From Lunularia cruciata (taxonomy: Eukaryota > Streptophyta > Marchantiopsida > Lunulariales > Lunulariaceae), in assembly GCA_948567375.1 (NCBI GenBank), contig OX419762.1, positions 39,785,034 through 39,849,033 on the forward strand: a stretch of 64,000 nt of DNA, written 5' to 3'. Within the stretch, counting starts at the first letter, position 1. Each line of letters starts with the position of its first letter. This document shows positions 22,974 to 35,671 of this stretch, piece after piece. Both the position numbers and the translations under genes were made by a program. The notes under the pieces are model-generated. The model did not search any database. It saw nothing but the letters and a program-made list of their open reading frames with translations, and had not been told where the DNA came from.

Positions 22974-24530
22974 CATTGGGCCATTGAGAGTAGTGATGTC
23001 ATGCTTCCAACCACTAGATTCCCCAACCTTAGTGCAAAAAACTCCTACTCTAGCTACAAGCTCCATACGTCCTTTAGCTATATCCCAAGTAGACCAAGGG
23101 TGTAACCTAAGTAGATCACACTCAATTGGATGGACACCAAGTAGACCACTCCTACTTGTAGCCATTGGTTTTATCCCAAGAATACCCTACCCACTTGGGC
23201 CATTGCCCCTAGCATGTGCTTGATTTGTGTTGGTTGGCATAGAGCTCACAAGTGTTCAAGTGGTGATGCTTATAAGTGTATCTTATGTTGTTTTGTTAAG
23301 CTAAGGCTCACAATCTAGGTCACACAATTTAGGTCCATAGGTCAAGCTATGGACCTTGGCATATATGCCTCTAACACTATTGTAATAGTGATAATATCAG
23401 TATGAAATCCCATTGCCTACTCCTTCTCATTGGCATTGGGCTTAACCAACTATTGTAACTATGAGTCCAAAACCAGTTCAAGACCTCCCTTTTCAAAAGC
23501 ATGGAAGCTTGGGAAACTCATAAGTGTGGGTAAAGCAACTCTAGTATGTCTAACAAGGTTTATTATCACCATAGATGACCTATCAACCACTACCACTATC
23601 TAAGACTTGCACCCAACATCCAAAATGTCATCAAGAATAAGGTGGTCTAATCACTAAATCTCATCATACGCACATTGTAGAACCTCTATAGGTAAGAGGT
23701 TTGTCCACCAAAGACAAAGAAGATGAACTTGTGATCCCACTTTGGTTGGATTTAACAACACAATAAGTCCTATCCAAGAATAGACTTGATGTGTACTTGC
23801 CACCACTTTTGTACAAGAATCACCTATCAAAGGGACATTTTGCAAAATGTAGGCTAGAAATAGACTAATGAACCTAGAGATGTTGTAGTATACATATCAT
23901 CTCCTCAAACACACCAGAATAGGGATCTTGTAGACCTTGATCTTGGCCACCATGGATATGTCCTAACATGGCTGTGCACAAATCACCAAATGAATAGGAC
24001 CATGTCTCTCTAAATCTTTTGCCCTTAGTAAGGAAATATTTGCTAGTAAGGTCTTTTGGTAATCCTTGATTATTGACATCAATGATAATTCAAGATATCA
24101 ATAAGCCAAGTGTAGCATATGATGTAAAGAGAATCACCTAGTAGTCTCATCTCTCTCCACATACAAGTACCCCTATACTCGTATACATACGTGTAGTATC
24201 ATAGCTAGTGCCAAACTACTGCCAAGCACTTTCCCTCATATGAACTATACTTTGCCTCCACTAAATTGTTGGAGCAACTAGCATAGCCCACCATAAAATC
24301 CTTCCTCTCATCATCATGTTGGATGAGCATTGCTCCAAGCTCCAACATACTCCAATCATTGTGAACCTGAAATGGTCATCCTCTGATTGGTCTCCTTAAT
24401 ATAGGAGCAGATGTCAATCTCTCTTTGAGCTCTACAAAAGCTCTAGTGTTAATCCTACCAAAAAACTCCAATAGACATACTCCCTCTACAATATATTGCT
24501 AAGCAATGAGTGTGGTATCCAAAGGTGACA
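22974..24530 (-). pseudogene. DNMT region of family C copy 2
   Basis: It is collinear with 52690-54008 of the + strand copy. The C-terminal tail (23165-22971) reads SGLLGVHPIE...LHPWSTWDIAKGRME. Motif VI has become QNVP (Glu to Gln) near 23840. Motif IV reads P-C followed by a stop where the active copy has P-C-Q (near 23960). The motif I half (LEFFGRI near 24460) is separated from the rest by a 235-bp RNase H segment inserted at about 24218-24452. It is catalytically dead. Confidence 0.8.
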
Positions 24531-24889
24531 AGGTAATAGACTTTGGAAGCTCATCCTCACACTGGTCTCTTGGTAGTACAAAGGCTCCACTCTAAGCTTG
24601 TCGTAACAACTGATCTACTTGCTATTGCAATGCCTCCTCAAAACTCCATAATAGAACATCCAAGATGGATGCAACAATCCCACTTGTACTCCAAATCCAA
24701 GAGATTTCCTCTGGTATTGGAATATCCTTTGCATGGGCATTCCCCTCCAATAAGTCACCAAGCCAAGTAATGGAACCACTAAAAGCTACGGATGTTATGG
24801 TGCTTAATTGTAGTCAGCCAAGATTACCACTACTAAAGTGTATTGGTAAGTGACATACCTATCCCTTACCTAACTAAAAATCTAAATCT

Positions 24890-25290
24890 ATAAGAGGCTA
24901 TCTCCTCCCAATAGTCAATACTAGAACCCATGAGGTATAACACTACTCCACCAACTAGCACATCATATGACTTTGCTATTGTTGCAATGGCCTAAGCTCT
25001 CACTACAAAGCTTTTAGTTGGATGATTGGGCTGAATTTGGACAATGAGCTCTCCATATGTGATATATTGTGTAGAACCATCCCTAGATGTTTAGATCTGA
25101 AATAAAGACCTCTTCACATCAGTCTTTTGTAGCTCAAGACCAACAATTGTAGCCTTCTCCAACATAAGGAGCTATGTATAGAGTCTAATAAGACACTTTA
25201 TGGTGTATAGACCTTCCTTTAAAGTCCCACCAAACAAAAAATCACCTTTGGTTATCCAATAGAACAACTCCAAGTGTGAACCAAGCTTGC
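24890..25290 (-). pseudogene. Aspartic protease remnant of family C copy 2
   Basis: Read on the minus strand, the GGAAGGTCTATACACC block and the following LLDS segment align with the protease at about 51985-52330 of the + strand copy. The Asp-Ser of the active site remains but the Gly is lost (DSI for DSG). Frameshifts are present. Confidence 0.6.
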
Positions 25291-25719
25291 TCAAAGGTAG
25301 GTCTAGTTGGTAACTCTTCCAACCTAGTTGTTATTGCCTACCATAAACCATTGGTCATTGAGCGGATCCCATGCTCCTCAACCTCCACTATCAACCACCT
25401 CTACTCTAGAAGCAAGAATAATATCATCCCTACTCTCACAAAGTCTGGCAATCAACCAAAATACTAGAGTTGGATCAACTTCCAATGTAAGCATGTCATT
25501 TGTTGAGAACAAAGGGAAACACATAATCAACTAAGTCTCCCCTAACATTGTGCTAGACTCAACTTTTGTAGTGGTAGGTAGTTGTCTAGCATCTAATCCA
25601 TCATGCACTCCATCACCACCTACCACACCTACACTAAGAAGCCAAGGAGCCATGGATGTCATTTGTACTACCTAAGAGAGTGTGAAAGACTAGGGAACTA
25701 TGACCTATCTACCAACCTC

Positions 25720-27136
25720 TCCTCACTTTATTTCCCACTCTATTGATTCTCCTCTAGGCTTTGGAGAACATATTGCACTCCTAGTCATTGCGGAAGATGC
25801 ATCTACTTGTATTACTCTACACATAAAGTTCAAGATGTCTCTATCACCAACATAAGAAGTGGAAGCCTTAGCACCGGAATCTAATCTCCTTTGAGCTAAG
25901 GCTATGCTAGCCAATCCATACTTCAATTGCTCAATCCAAGTAGCTATAGTTGCATTAGGAGCAAGGGTAGGTATTGTGCCCCTACCATGTGTGGATTCAC
26001 CTCTATCACCTCATCCTCTATGACTTAGAGCTCCTCTACCATCTCCATAGCAATCCTACCACTATGTAACTTTGAATTTAGGTCAAATCATCGACTAGTA
26101 TGACCAATCTATAGCAATGATCATATTGTTTTTGTGTTGGTTGTGATACACTAAAGGTATCATGTCCATTACCATGAGTGCATTATCTCTTGTGGTGAGG
26201 TCTACTATAAGTCCAACAAGCAACACCACCACTCATTGGCTACGTCTAACACAAAAATGAAGATAAGGGTCTAGCTACACTCCACTTGCTCCATAAGATC
26301 TAGGTTGTCTACTTTTCCCTTGAAAGTCAACACAATGTGGTGTACTTTTTTGCACTCTAGAAGAAGTAACAATTGTGGATGGGATCTCCTTACCAAATCC
26401 AAATATCACCACTCTCCCCTCCACCATATTGAGCTCAATGTGCTCAGCCAAACTAAAGACCACCGCCAAAGTAGGTAAGGTAGCCTATAACAACATAACA
26501 TCATATACTCTATATCACAATTCCCTATCTAGGATCCCTAAACTAGACTGCTTTGGCCTCAATAACTCCTTGAGTGAAACTGATCAGTCATCATGAGAGT
26601 GTATGCTTGCATAGGCTCTCTCTAGCCTTCCTTGAAAGCTCCTCATCTTGTTAGTATGCACTCCTTGATAGTTCTACCTCAAGCATTGGAAGAACTCCAC
26701 CATGGGGTTAAACTTCAATAATGCACCACCTCTTGTAGCAATAAACCCACTTGTAGTAGTACCAACTCCCATTAGTGCACCTCTACTAGATTCACCAATG
26801 CTATTAGAGCTAGAACTCATGGGTATTGCCAATCTAGCCCTAGCAATTGAACCTAAAGTGATGGAGATGTAGTTTGAAGACCAATATTGTCTCTGTAGCT
26901 TGATCTCCTCCAAGTGAGCTCTACTAAACTCATGATATTCATCCATTGGTAGACTCTCCAATTGTTGAAACAACCATTTCCGTACTATGAAAATTTTGAA
27001 TAAAGTTGAGTTCTGCATCTATTGCAGATCATACCAACTATTAAATTCTTAGATGAAGTCATCCAACTCAATAGTACCCATTATACTAGAGTAGCATTTG
27101 GGACCTTTGAAGACCCCATAAATCTCATCCATGTCC
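25720..27136 (-). pseudogene. gag of family C copy 2
   Basis: Open stretches at 27018-26674, 26469-26275 and 25926-25723 match gag of the + strand copy: MDEYHEFSRAHLEEI, LAEHIELNMVEGRV and RRLDSGAKASTSYVGDRD. The uninterrupted region around 26650 shows what the gag sequence looked like before the family A insertion in copy 1. At the site of the TAG seen at 51054 in copy 1, this copy has a CAA sense codon. Confidence 0.75.
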
Positions 27137-27688
27137 AAAAGCAACAATGTGAACACACAAGGTGCACTCTCAACTAATCAACTCCAAATCAAAGTCAATC
27201 TCTTCTTTCATTAGGACCTTGATATATAGGTTGATACCAAGTGCCACTCTATGTAAACCCATTGCATACTATAGTGGTTTCTCCTCTAAAATCCCCAAAG
27301 AACTCTATCATGATAAGGTAACTCAAACTACAACCATAACCACCACAAGTGCCACCACCAACTAAACATCACTCTCTAATTTAGCTCTAATTGTGACAAT
27401 TACATTAGGAAAAAAGATGATATGTAATCTACCATGAAAAGATCCACTCTCATGGTCTACAAATCATCACTTCTTGCCTTACTAGAGAGGAACATAGGTA
27501 GTTTGATTAGTCATCACTGTAGCCTCACTATCAAGAGTACACTAAAGCACCAATGCTCTAAAGTCAAGGAACCTCACATAAACAAGGTGCACAAACAAGA
27601 AGAAAAAAATGGAGTGGATCCAATAATAATAATTCTAAGCAAAACCTTTCATCTCATAAATCAACATTGGACTAATTCTACCACCATT

Positions 27689-29339
27689 TGTAATTTGATA
27701 TAATAAGAGTGTCTACTTACTCCTAAGCTACCAAGATCACCAAGGATGGGATCAAACTGCCTCTCCTAGCCAAAGCTACATGTGTATAGGTATTACTTGA
27801 CCAGTCATTAGGACAACAAGTAAAGGTGGACCAGTTAGCTAGGGCACCAATTTAAGAACCAACGATTTTGGGTTCAAACTCTATTGCGTACAATTTAAAA
27901 GTGTGGGCAGATTTTGCCAAATGATGACCAAAAATATATCTAAATTGGCTAGCCTCATGCCAACAAGTTGGCTTGCTAGGCCTTTATAGCCCACAACCCT
28001 ATGCCTTTAATTTCTCTTGCCCATAGAAAAGGGCTTCTAAATGTTGAAATTCAGCAAAATGAGGCTTTTTGTCTTGCCAATTTGAACCCTTTCTAACTCT
28101 TGCCAAGCTTCACCAACTCGAGCATTAAGTAGGGAAATTTGAGCAACCTCCAAATTTAGACAACCTTTGCCAACTTGACCTCCAAATTTGGACAACCTCT
28201 ACCAATTGGATACACTTCCTCTAAAGTTGCCTGATTGTAAAATCCTATGTTAACTCTCAACTTGAGCTAAATTGAGAGGATGTGGATCTCCAAATCACTA
28301 ATTCACCTCCTTGGGTTCAAATTGAATACCTACTACCTCAAATTGACTCAATTCTCAAAATTTGGCCAATGCTTTTACAAACCATCTATCCCACTACCAA
28401 ATTTGCACCAACTTGAATAGAGCTTCCACACATGATCACTCTTTGAGAAAACTAGTACCACAATCAAATGTACCAATGATCAGCCAAGCTTGGGGATACC
28501 ACCAATCCCTTTAGTTCCTGCACTCAATTTCTCTACAATGATCACTTCTCTGATCTAATCAGTTCATTCTTCCACTCACATCACAATCAATCAAATTTTT
28601 ACTTGATCCTTTACTCAACAAGTTGCAAGCAATTGTGCATTGATTATAGTGAAGTCACACTCACTTTAGCTAAGAGACTCTAGGTGATGTTTGTCAGCTA
28701 TTGTCCACCATAATCATGAACTTGAAGGTTCAACATCATAGAAATGAGCCCTCTAGAGTTGCAGTCTGAAAGTATACCCCTTTGCTTGACCTAGGTATTT
28801 AGCCTTAGCAACACCATTGATGGTACATTTGATGGTGCAAATGGTGCAAGTGATGGTGGCTCCCACCATGTGATCAATAAACCTAATATGAAATCTGGTT
28901 GCCAACAAGTAGTCCATGAGCAACTACCAAAATAATAATGATTGCCCAAACTACTACTCCAATGTCCAAGCAAACTAGCTTTGGCACTATAAATATTGTG
29001 ACACCAATCTAGGTAAGAGACTCCATCTAATGTTTATATATCTCTATCCACCATAATAGGAAGCTCAAAGGCTCAGCATCATAGAAGTGAGATTTCTAGA
29101 GTTACACTTTGATCTTATATCTCTCTATACTCAACCTAGAACTCCAACCTTAATGACACCAATTATTGCCTATTTGATGGTCCACCTAATGGTAGTTCTA
29201 ATAGTGTGATCAATAATCCTAACACAAAATCTAGTTGCAATTAAGTAGTCTCTAAACAACTATAGGTAGAATCATGATTGCAAAGACTAACACTCCATCG
29301 CGCAAGCAAACTAGCTTTGGCGCTACAAATGTCATGACA
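27689..29339 (-). repeat. 5' LTR of family C copy 2
   Basis: On the minus strand it begins TGTCATGACATTTGTAG and ends CAAATTACA, 1651 bp. The first ~650 bp are two tandem subrepeats (29339-29010, 29009-28684). It is followed by AATGGTGGTAGAATTAG, the decayed form of the primer-site region at 41623. It is collinear with 39942-41620. Confidence 0.75.
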
Positions 29340-30049
29340 TCTCATTTTGGATACTTGATAACAAAATATATACTCAAAAGGTACTCACATTACCAACAAT
29401 ATAAGATAAAAAATTTATTCACTTCAATAGTAAGATTGATTGGATGTAATAAGAAATATAATTTAGATAGATTTTTAATAAAATTTCTACAAAACTCTCA
29501 AATTATCTAAATTTATATTTGAGAAAGAATTTAAATTCATTTATTTTAAACTCAATCTACATACCTACCTTTCTACAATTTATATTTTTGCATCTAACTA
29601 ATGCTTGGATACAATTACATCAATTCATAGTATTTTATTGTGGTCAGAATTTCTTTAGGATAAGTAATATTTTGTTAGGTCAACACTTAGTGCTTTTGAC
29701 AATGACTAAAGTTAAAAATTAGACATATCTTCTTTACAATTTTATTTAGGATTTGATTGCCTTTAAGATTGATAATCATAGTTTTTAACAATGAAAGTCT
29801 AAAAATGAGTACTTGATGTGTATATCTTACAAATCAAGCTCCCACCTTGTCATGGAAGCTTTCTAATAACAAATCTTACTCTTATTTTGCAAGAGGAGGC
29901 TCAACCATAACCAATGAAAGAACATACATGTCATGAGAAGTGTAGAATTATATCTATTTTCTTAAGCTTAAACTATGTGATTCAAAGACAATTTAGAGGT
30001 AATAGAGAATATATTTTTTATTTTGAGTAATATTTAGTAATAATTAAAA
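29340..30049. other. No gene recognised; very AT-rich
   Basis: The segment lies between the family C LTR and the truncated family B pol. No repeat border, RNA gene or coding pattern is seen. The short open frames have the composition of random AT-rich DNA. Confidence 0.5.
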
Positions 30050-32233
30050 TTATTATTGGAAGAGGAGAAAATCAAGGCCATTACTGATTGGCCTACTCCA
30101 AAGGATGCTACAAAAGTACATGCATTTAATGGATTGGTCAGTTTTTTCCAACGGTTCATTCACTATAATGCTTATGTGGCTGCACCATTGGTTGACCTCT
30201 TGGAGAAGAACTCAAGCTTCCAACGGACCAGCAAGCATGAAGAAGCATTGTAGAAGTTGAAACATATGGTGTCTTCAAGACCCATTCTTCAACCATATGA
30301 TCCTCAGCTACCTTGTGTGGTTGATTTTGATGCTTGTAACTTTGCAATTGGAGCCGTGTTGCAATAGGAATTCCCAGATGGACTACATCCCATTGCCTTT
30401 GTGTCTTGCTGACTAAATATAGCTAAAAGAAATTACTCTACTTGAGATTGGGAACAACTTGCAATGGTATATGCCACCAAGGTATGGAGGCATTATCTCT
30501 TGGGGAAACAAGTAATCATGCAAACTGATCACAAACCATTGTTGCAGACCTTACACTTGGAACACATGAAGAGTTGACATCATCGATGGGAGGAGCAACT
30601 CCAATTGTTTGACATCAAACTTGAGTACAAACCAGGTTGGTTCCATGTCATCCTTGATACTCTATCACGACAACCTGATTTGAAGTCTCTTCCTCTCATC
30701 ATGGTGGCAATTATAATGGTGTCAATTATAATGGTGTCAATTGACTCCAAGATCCATAACAAGTTTTGGTTAGCTCTATAACAAGATCTCTTCTTCCAAA
30801 TGGTACATGGTCGTTTGACAACATGCAACAAGGAGTACAACACCTTCTCCTTCAAGGAAGGCCTTCTATTCTATGAGGACCGGATCTATGTTCCAGCCAA
30901 AGGTGATCTCCCACTTGTGCATCTTCAAGAAGCCCATGATTTACCAATAGTTGGTCACATGGGTGTAGACAAGACCTTGGGTACACTCCAACACCAATGG
31001 TAGTGGCCCAACATGGCACAAGATGTTTGGGAGTTTTTTTGATCATGTGAGGGTTGTCAATGCAACAAGGCCAATAACCAAAAGCCAAGTGGACTCCTTC
31101 AGCCACTCCCTATTCCAACTACTTGTTAGGAACATGTGAGCTTAGATCTCATCACATCCTTGCCCAAGACAAAGCAAGGTCACACAAAAATTATGGTGTT
31201 TGTGGATAAGCTTAGTAAGCAAATCCATTTGGCACCAACTGTTAATAATGTGGATGCTCCAACCTTGGTGCAACTCTACTTTGACAATGTATTCAAGCAT
31301 CATGGGATACCATGTGTACTCATCTCCGATAATGATCCTCGCTTCACTAGAAAGTTTTGGCAAGCACTCTTCCAAATACTTGGCACCAAGCTTGTTTTGT
31401 CCGCAGCTTATCGTCCTCAAACCAATGGACAAACTGAACATGCAAATTGCACCTTGGAAGATTTGTTTCGTGCCTTTGTCAACATTCACCATACAAATTG
31501 GGATGAATGTCTTGCAATTGCGGAGTTTGCATACAACAATTCTAAACTAGCAAGCACCGGATTCTCTCCTTTCTTTCTCAATTTGGGCCAAGACCCACTT
31601 GATCCAAATTCCTTCTTGCTCCTCATCTGTCTCATGTCTCTCATACTTTCACCTTCTTGACCATGATCTCCCAATCCTTCCAACAAGCCAAATCTCATCT
31701 CCTTGTTGCTCAAAATTGACAGAAACAATATACGTATCACCATTGCCACAATCTCAGCTTTCAAGTTGGTGATAAGGTCATGCTCTCATCCAATAACCTC
31801 CCTCTCCCACTTGATACCCAAGTTTGTAAACTTGCCCCTAATTGGATATGACCTTTGATATCACCCAAATTGTCTCTCTTGTTGCTTATTGACTTGCCTT
31901 GCCTTGTCATATGTGCATCCATCTTGTCTTGAATGTTTCCAAGTTGAAACCCTTTGTTCTTAACCTCTCTTCTTTTTCCTCTTGAGTCCAACCTCTCCTC
32001 CTCCTATCCCTATCAATGATCATGAGGAGTACGAAGTTGATTGTATCTTTGCACGTCACCATATTCAACAAAACCGTCGACACTATATGGAGTACAAGGC
32101 TCTTTGGAAATGGTATCCCCTTCATGATGCCTCATGGGAACCTCTTTCTCATCTCCAGAATGCACAATTGGCCATCCAAGAGTTTGAAGCTTCACTGGCA
32201 ACGAGGACATCACCAACTAGCAATGGAGGAATA
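30050..32233 (+). pseudogene. Family B chromovirus pol: RNase H, integrase, chromodomain
   Basis: The frame enters at the RT/RNase H connection (EEEKIKAITDWPTP). RNase H shows DFDACNFAIGAVL and QTDHKPLL. Integrase shows the zinc region (GHMGVDKTLG... CQCNK) with stops in it, and an intact-looking core at 31136-31660: VFVDKLSKQIHLAP, SDNDPRFT and GQTEHAN keep D, D and E. A frameshift after 31660 separates the C-terminal domain. The chromodomain follows at 31982-32150. RT proper is absent because the element is truncated on the left near 30050. Confidence 0.85.
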
Positions 32234-32281
32234 TGTAACAATGGGAGTTTAGCAACAAAGTTAATAAGGCTAATGAAGTAG
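31982..32281 (+). pseudogene. Chromodomain segment of family B integrase
   Basis: The open stretch carries EEYEVDCIFARH, EYKALWKWYPLHDASWEPL and a following helix (LAIQEFEAS). The aromatic and Trp-Glu-Pro positions of the chromodomain fold are present. It is the 3' end of the polyprotein and runs into the LTR at 32234. In chromoviruses this module follows integrase and binds histone marks (family knowledge). Confidence 0.75.
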
Positions 32282-32636
32282 CAAATAAGACAAATTAGCC
32301 TAGAATATTCCAGAAGTATCTGGGAAGCTTCTTGGCTAGCTTAGCTTGCACCCCAAGTAGGTAACTTTTAGAAGGAAGCTTCTAAATAGCTTAGCTTGCA
32401 TCCCAAGTAAGCGACTTCTAGAAGGAATCTTCTTGAGAAGTTTCCCAGTTAACTTGGCTTGGACTCCAAGAAAGCGGCTGAAGGAAGCTTCTCAAGAAGC
32501 TTCTCAAGGACCTTGTATGCTCCCTATAAATATGAGAGCCAAAGCTCATGCTAGGCATTCAGAGTTTTCCCTCATTCAAGTGTCCCAATGTGAGCTTCCA
32601 TTCTCCTATTTCTCTCCTTGGTCTTGGTCTTTTACA
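32234..32636 (+). repeat. 3' LTR of family B copy 2, with HSE-like and TATA motifs
   Basis: The 403-bp LTR begins TGTAACAATG and ends TTTTACA. It has an exact three-unit HSE (GAA-ta-TTC-ca-GAA) at 32302-32316 and repeated GAAGGAAGCTTC blocks up to about 32510. A TATAAATA box lies at 32525-32532. No 5' LTR of this copy is in the window. Confidence 0.85.
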
Positions 32637-35446
32637 TTGGGACTAACATCTTAGTGCTAACATGTCTAAATTGGGTGTTCATTATCTTGTTAGAAACACC
32701 TTCTCAAGGGATTTCCATTAGCACAAAAATTAGAACATTTTAAGATATGTAACAAAAATTACAATAATTTGAAGTTTAAAATTACCAAGGGTTTTCATAG
32801 GTGATGGAAGAATATATGAAGGTTGCACAATAACTCAAGAAGGAGAAGGAGAAGGAGAAGGAGGCCAAAGCAAAAGAATGAATTGCCTTAATGAGGACAA
32901 TATATTTTTAGATTTAAAGTCAACAGATACTTATGGGACATTTAGTTACATCCATAAAATATTTTATGAGTACACATAGAGAAGAATTGATAAGCTATAA
33001 AATCATCTCATAAAATTTGATGGTTAACAAAATTTTGGCAAAATTTAAGTTTTTAAATTTATAGAAAATGGTTTTATGGGTAAATATCATAATCCATAAA
33101 AATCCATAGGTCATGTTTTAGATTACCCATAAATTTTTTAGATTTATGGAATTTTGCCAATAAAACCCCTTGTACTCTGATGTACATCCCATAAAAAATT
33201 ACAAATCTGTAAAATTTTTAATGGATATTTACAAAACCCATCAAAGGCAAATCTGAAACCCCTTAATCACCAACAAGTCTTGGAACTCTTCAATGCCAAA
33301 ACCGAAGAATAAGATATGACTACAAAGAAGAAGAAACCTTTCAAGAATCTTTGGGATGAATCAATTGAAATCAAAGAGGATGCAACCAAAGGAAAGATGA
33401 CTCTTCCTTAGAATACTTATGGAAAAGTTAGTTCTTTGTAGTAGTATTTGGAGCCAAAGAAACCTTCTTAGTTGTATGGTCTTTGTTGTTGTAGGACCTT
33501 TGTAGATGTAACCTTTGGAGTAGTCAGTTTGAAGAAGATAAAAACTTGTAAGTTGTCTTTGGAGAAGAATTGATACCTTCCTTGACATGTGCAAGATGCA
33601 TAAGTAACCTACAAGCAAGTAGATAAGATTATACAATAAGTTAGGATTATCAATGTATAGTGAAGATGAGCCAAGAAGATCTTTGGAATACTTCCACCAT
33701 TAGATTCATTTGGCTTAGAGTAGGAAGAAACTATTAAGGTTTCAATCAAGTGTAAATAAATCATTCAATACTTTGATATTAAAGCAAAAAGGAAAAAAAT
33801 CCTTTGGTTGGTTTTGCTTAGATTATGATTATTGATTGTATGCCTTAGGTGAGTTGTGGTGAGGAACTTTGTAAAAGGAACCTAAGTGCTTGAGTAGGAG
33901 TGACCAGTTGTACATGTGATTAGGGTATGGGATCCTTGATTTTTATGAGGTAACAAAGCAATGCCTTGATGAATCAACAATAAACTATGGTTTTGAACAT
34001 CATTGAATCTAAAAGCAAAGTCTTATTTTCAATGCAAAGTACATTTGGTGTTTAGTATATTAGTGCAGAGTACATTTGGTGCCTTTTGGGAAAGGTAGAA
34101 CACAAACTTTGGAATTGAATGTCTTCATAGTGAAATAGCACCATTGGAGTTGACTGAATCATCATCTTTAGAAAATGGTTGGAGCTTAACCTTAGTTAAA
34201 GTGATATTTAATTTTCCATTTGTTGCATGATTTGCAATAGGTGACATGCTCTCTTTTGGAAGTGGTTCATGCCTATGATGTCAAATATATAACAATAAAG
34301 AAACTACCAATAGATCTTGCCTTAGAAGATGAATGAAATGATAATTTTTTAATATTGAAGAAATCAAGATAATTTTTATAAAGATTAATAGTTATAAGTA
34401 GAGCAAAGGATATATCATATAAAAAATCTTAATTTATGTCAAATTTAAGCTTTCATTATTTGAGTTGAATCTTCTACTAGAAATAAATGGCCATGGAGAA
34501 AAATGAATAAGAAAGAAATACTTTTCTATTCAATTTCATGTCCAAGAATTTTTATATTAAAATTAAATTTGTAGATAAAATTATATTTAGAGAATGTTTG
34601 ATGTATATATTTGGCATGAAAATTTGTGACCTCAATGATTAAGGTTTTCCAACTTGGTGCTCTTAGTGGTACTTATGCTAGTCAATGGGATTGTATCATT
34701 TTTATTTCATTCTATAAGCAATGAATTTGGAAACAGATCCAAAACATAAATTTCAAGAATTAAGTTGATACTTACTATCAATAAAGTGTGTAAAGTAACC
34801 TAGATTGTTCAAGAAGAATATTATAGAAAGATTTCACATCTCATTAACTTTCATTATGGTCAAAATTTGATGTGGATATGCACTAGTTGGAACTATCATA
34901 TTATGTTAGATCCAACTATAAGACATGAAGGTATACAATCCAATCATAAAAAACTTTTTCATTTGAATAGAGGAGATAAAGTTAGCTTCAAAAGAGAGTA
35001 GAATCAAGACCTATAGTTTACACAAACACTATTGATTTCCAGAGCTCAAGAGGTATGTCAAATGGACAAAATGATCTTGATATCAAATATTCAACAAATC
35101 AATAGATATAGATTGGAATTCAAGCACAAGCTCAAGTTATAAACCATAAATTATTATCATATGAAGAGGAAGACCCATATTAACCAAGGGAAAAAACAAG
35201 TAAAGAGCATCAATTAGCAAGGCCTTGATACAACCATATAAAAGTATGAGTAAAATTGATAATAGAAGTAGGGTAGTAGGAAATAGATCTTTACCAAATG
35301 ACTAACCACTTTTGGTGGAGAAGAACCCAAATTGATAATTTACTAATTATCAAAATAACCACTACATGACAAGTTTCCTGCTGTGTTTGTTCCTTTGGTG
35401 AAATAAGGGGGGTAGTCCTTGTTTGTTCTTTTGGTGAGGTAGCCTA
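32637..35446. other. Mostly unrecognised; one diverged family D-like patch
   Basis: Between the family B LTR and the 75-bp repeats I see no convincing gene. At about 33930-34210 the plus strand resembles the R-U5 side of family D units (GCAATGCCTTGATGAATC, GGTAGAACACAA, TTGACTGAATCATC in the same order as near 11250-11440), so it is probably an old relative. A GAAGGAGAAGGAGAAGGAG microsatellite lies near 32842. The rest may be old retroelement debris. Confidence 0.4.
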
Positions 35447-35671
35447 TGGTTGTTATTTTGGTAAAATAGGGGTATCCGGCTAATCTATATTAGCAAAATA
35501 TGTGCCTTCAACCCTATATTGTGGTTGTTATTTTGGTAAAATAGGGGTAGCCAGCCAATCTATATTTTCAAAATATGTGCCTTCAACCCTATATTGTGGT
35601 TGTTATTTTGGTAAAATAGGGGTAGCCGGCCAATCTATATTAGCAAAATATGTGCCTTCAACCCTATATTG
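35447..35671 (+). repeat. 75-bp minisatellite, three units
   Basis: Units start at 35447, 35522 and 35597, each beginning TGGTTGTTATTTTGG. They differ at a few bases only. The period is 25 codons and one frame stays open across the array, giving a repeated LYCGCYFGKIGVA block. A protein is not supported by anything else. Confidence 0.9.

Larger units (their letters stand above)
21195..29339 (-). mobile_element. Family C (DNMT retrotransposon) copy 2, decayed but nearly full
   Basis: On the minus strand: 5' LTR (29339-27689), leader, gag (about 27136-25720), protease, DNMT, a conserved UAG, RT and RNase H, ending near 21300. Further left, past the family D insertion, lies an LTR remnant (19258-18935). 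Only about 150-200 bp of non-coding sequence separates RNase H from the LTR, so no integrase is present. Most CG dinucleotides of the + strand copy are TG or CA here. Internal scars are a 137-bp tandem duplication in RNase H, a fold-back in RT, and an RNase H piece pasted into DNMT motif I. Confidence 0.85.

Noticed and set aside
23329-23356. GGTCCATAGGTC...AGCTATGGACC inverted repeat as a regulatory hairpin
   Set aside because: It lies in the decayed motif X coding region and arises from point changes relative to the + strand copy.
31982-32281. Host chromodomain gene
   Set aside because: It follows integrase directly and runs into an LTR, which is the chromovirus layout.
35447-35671. CRISPR-like array
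   Set aside because: The repeats are directly adjacent without unique spacers, so it is a minisatellite.
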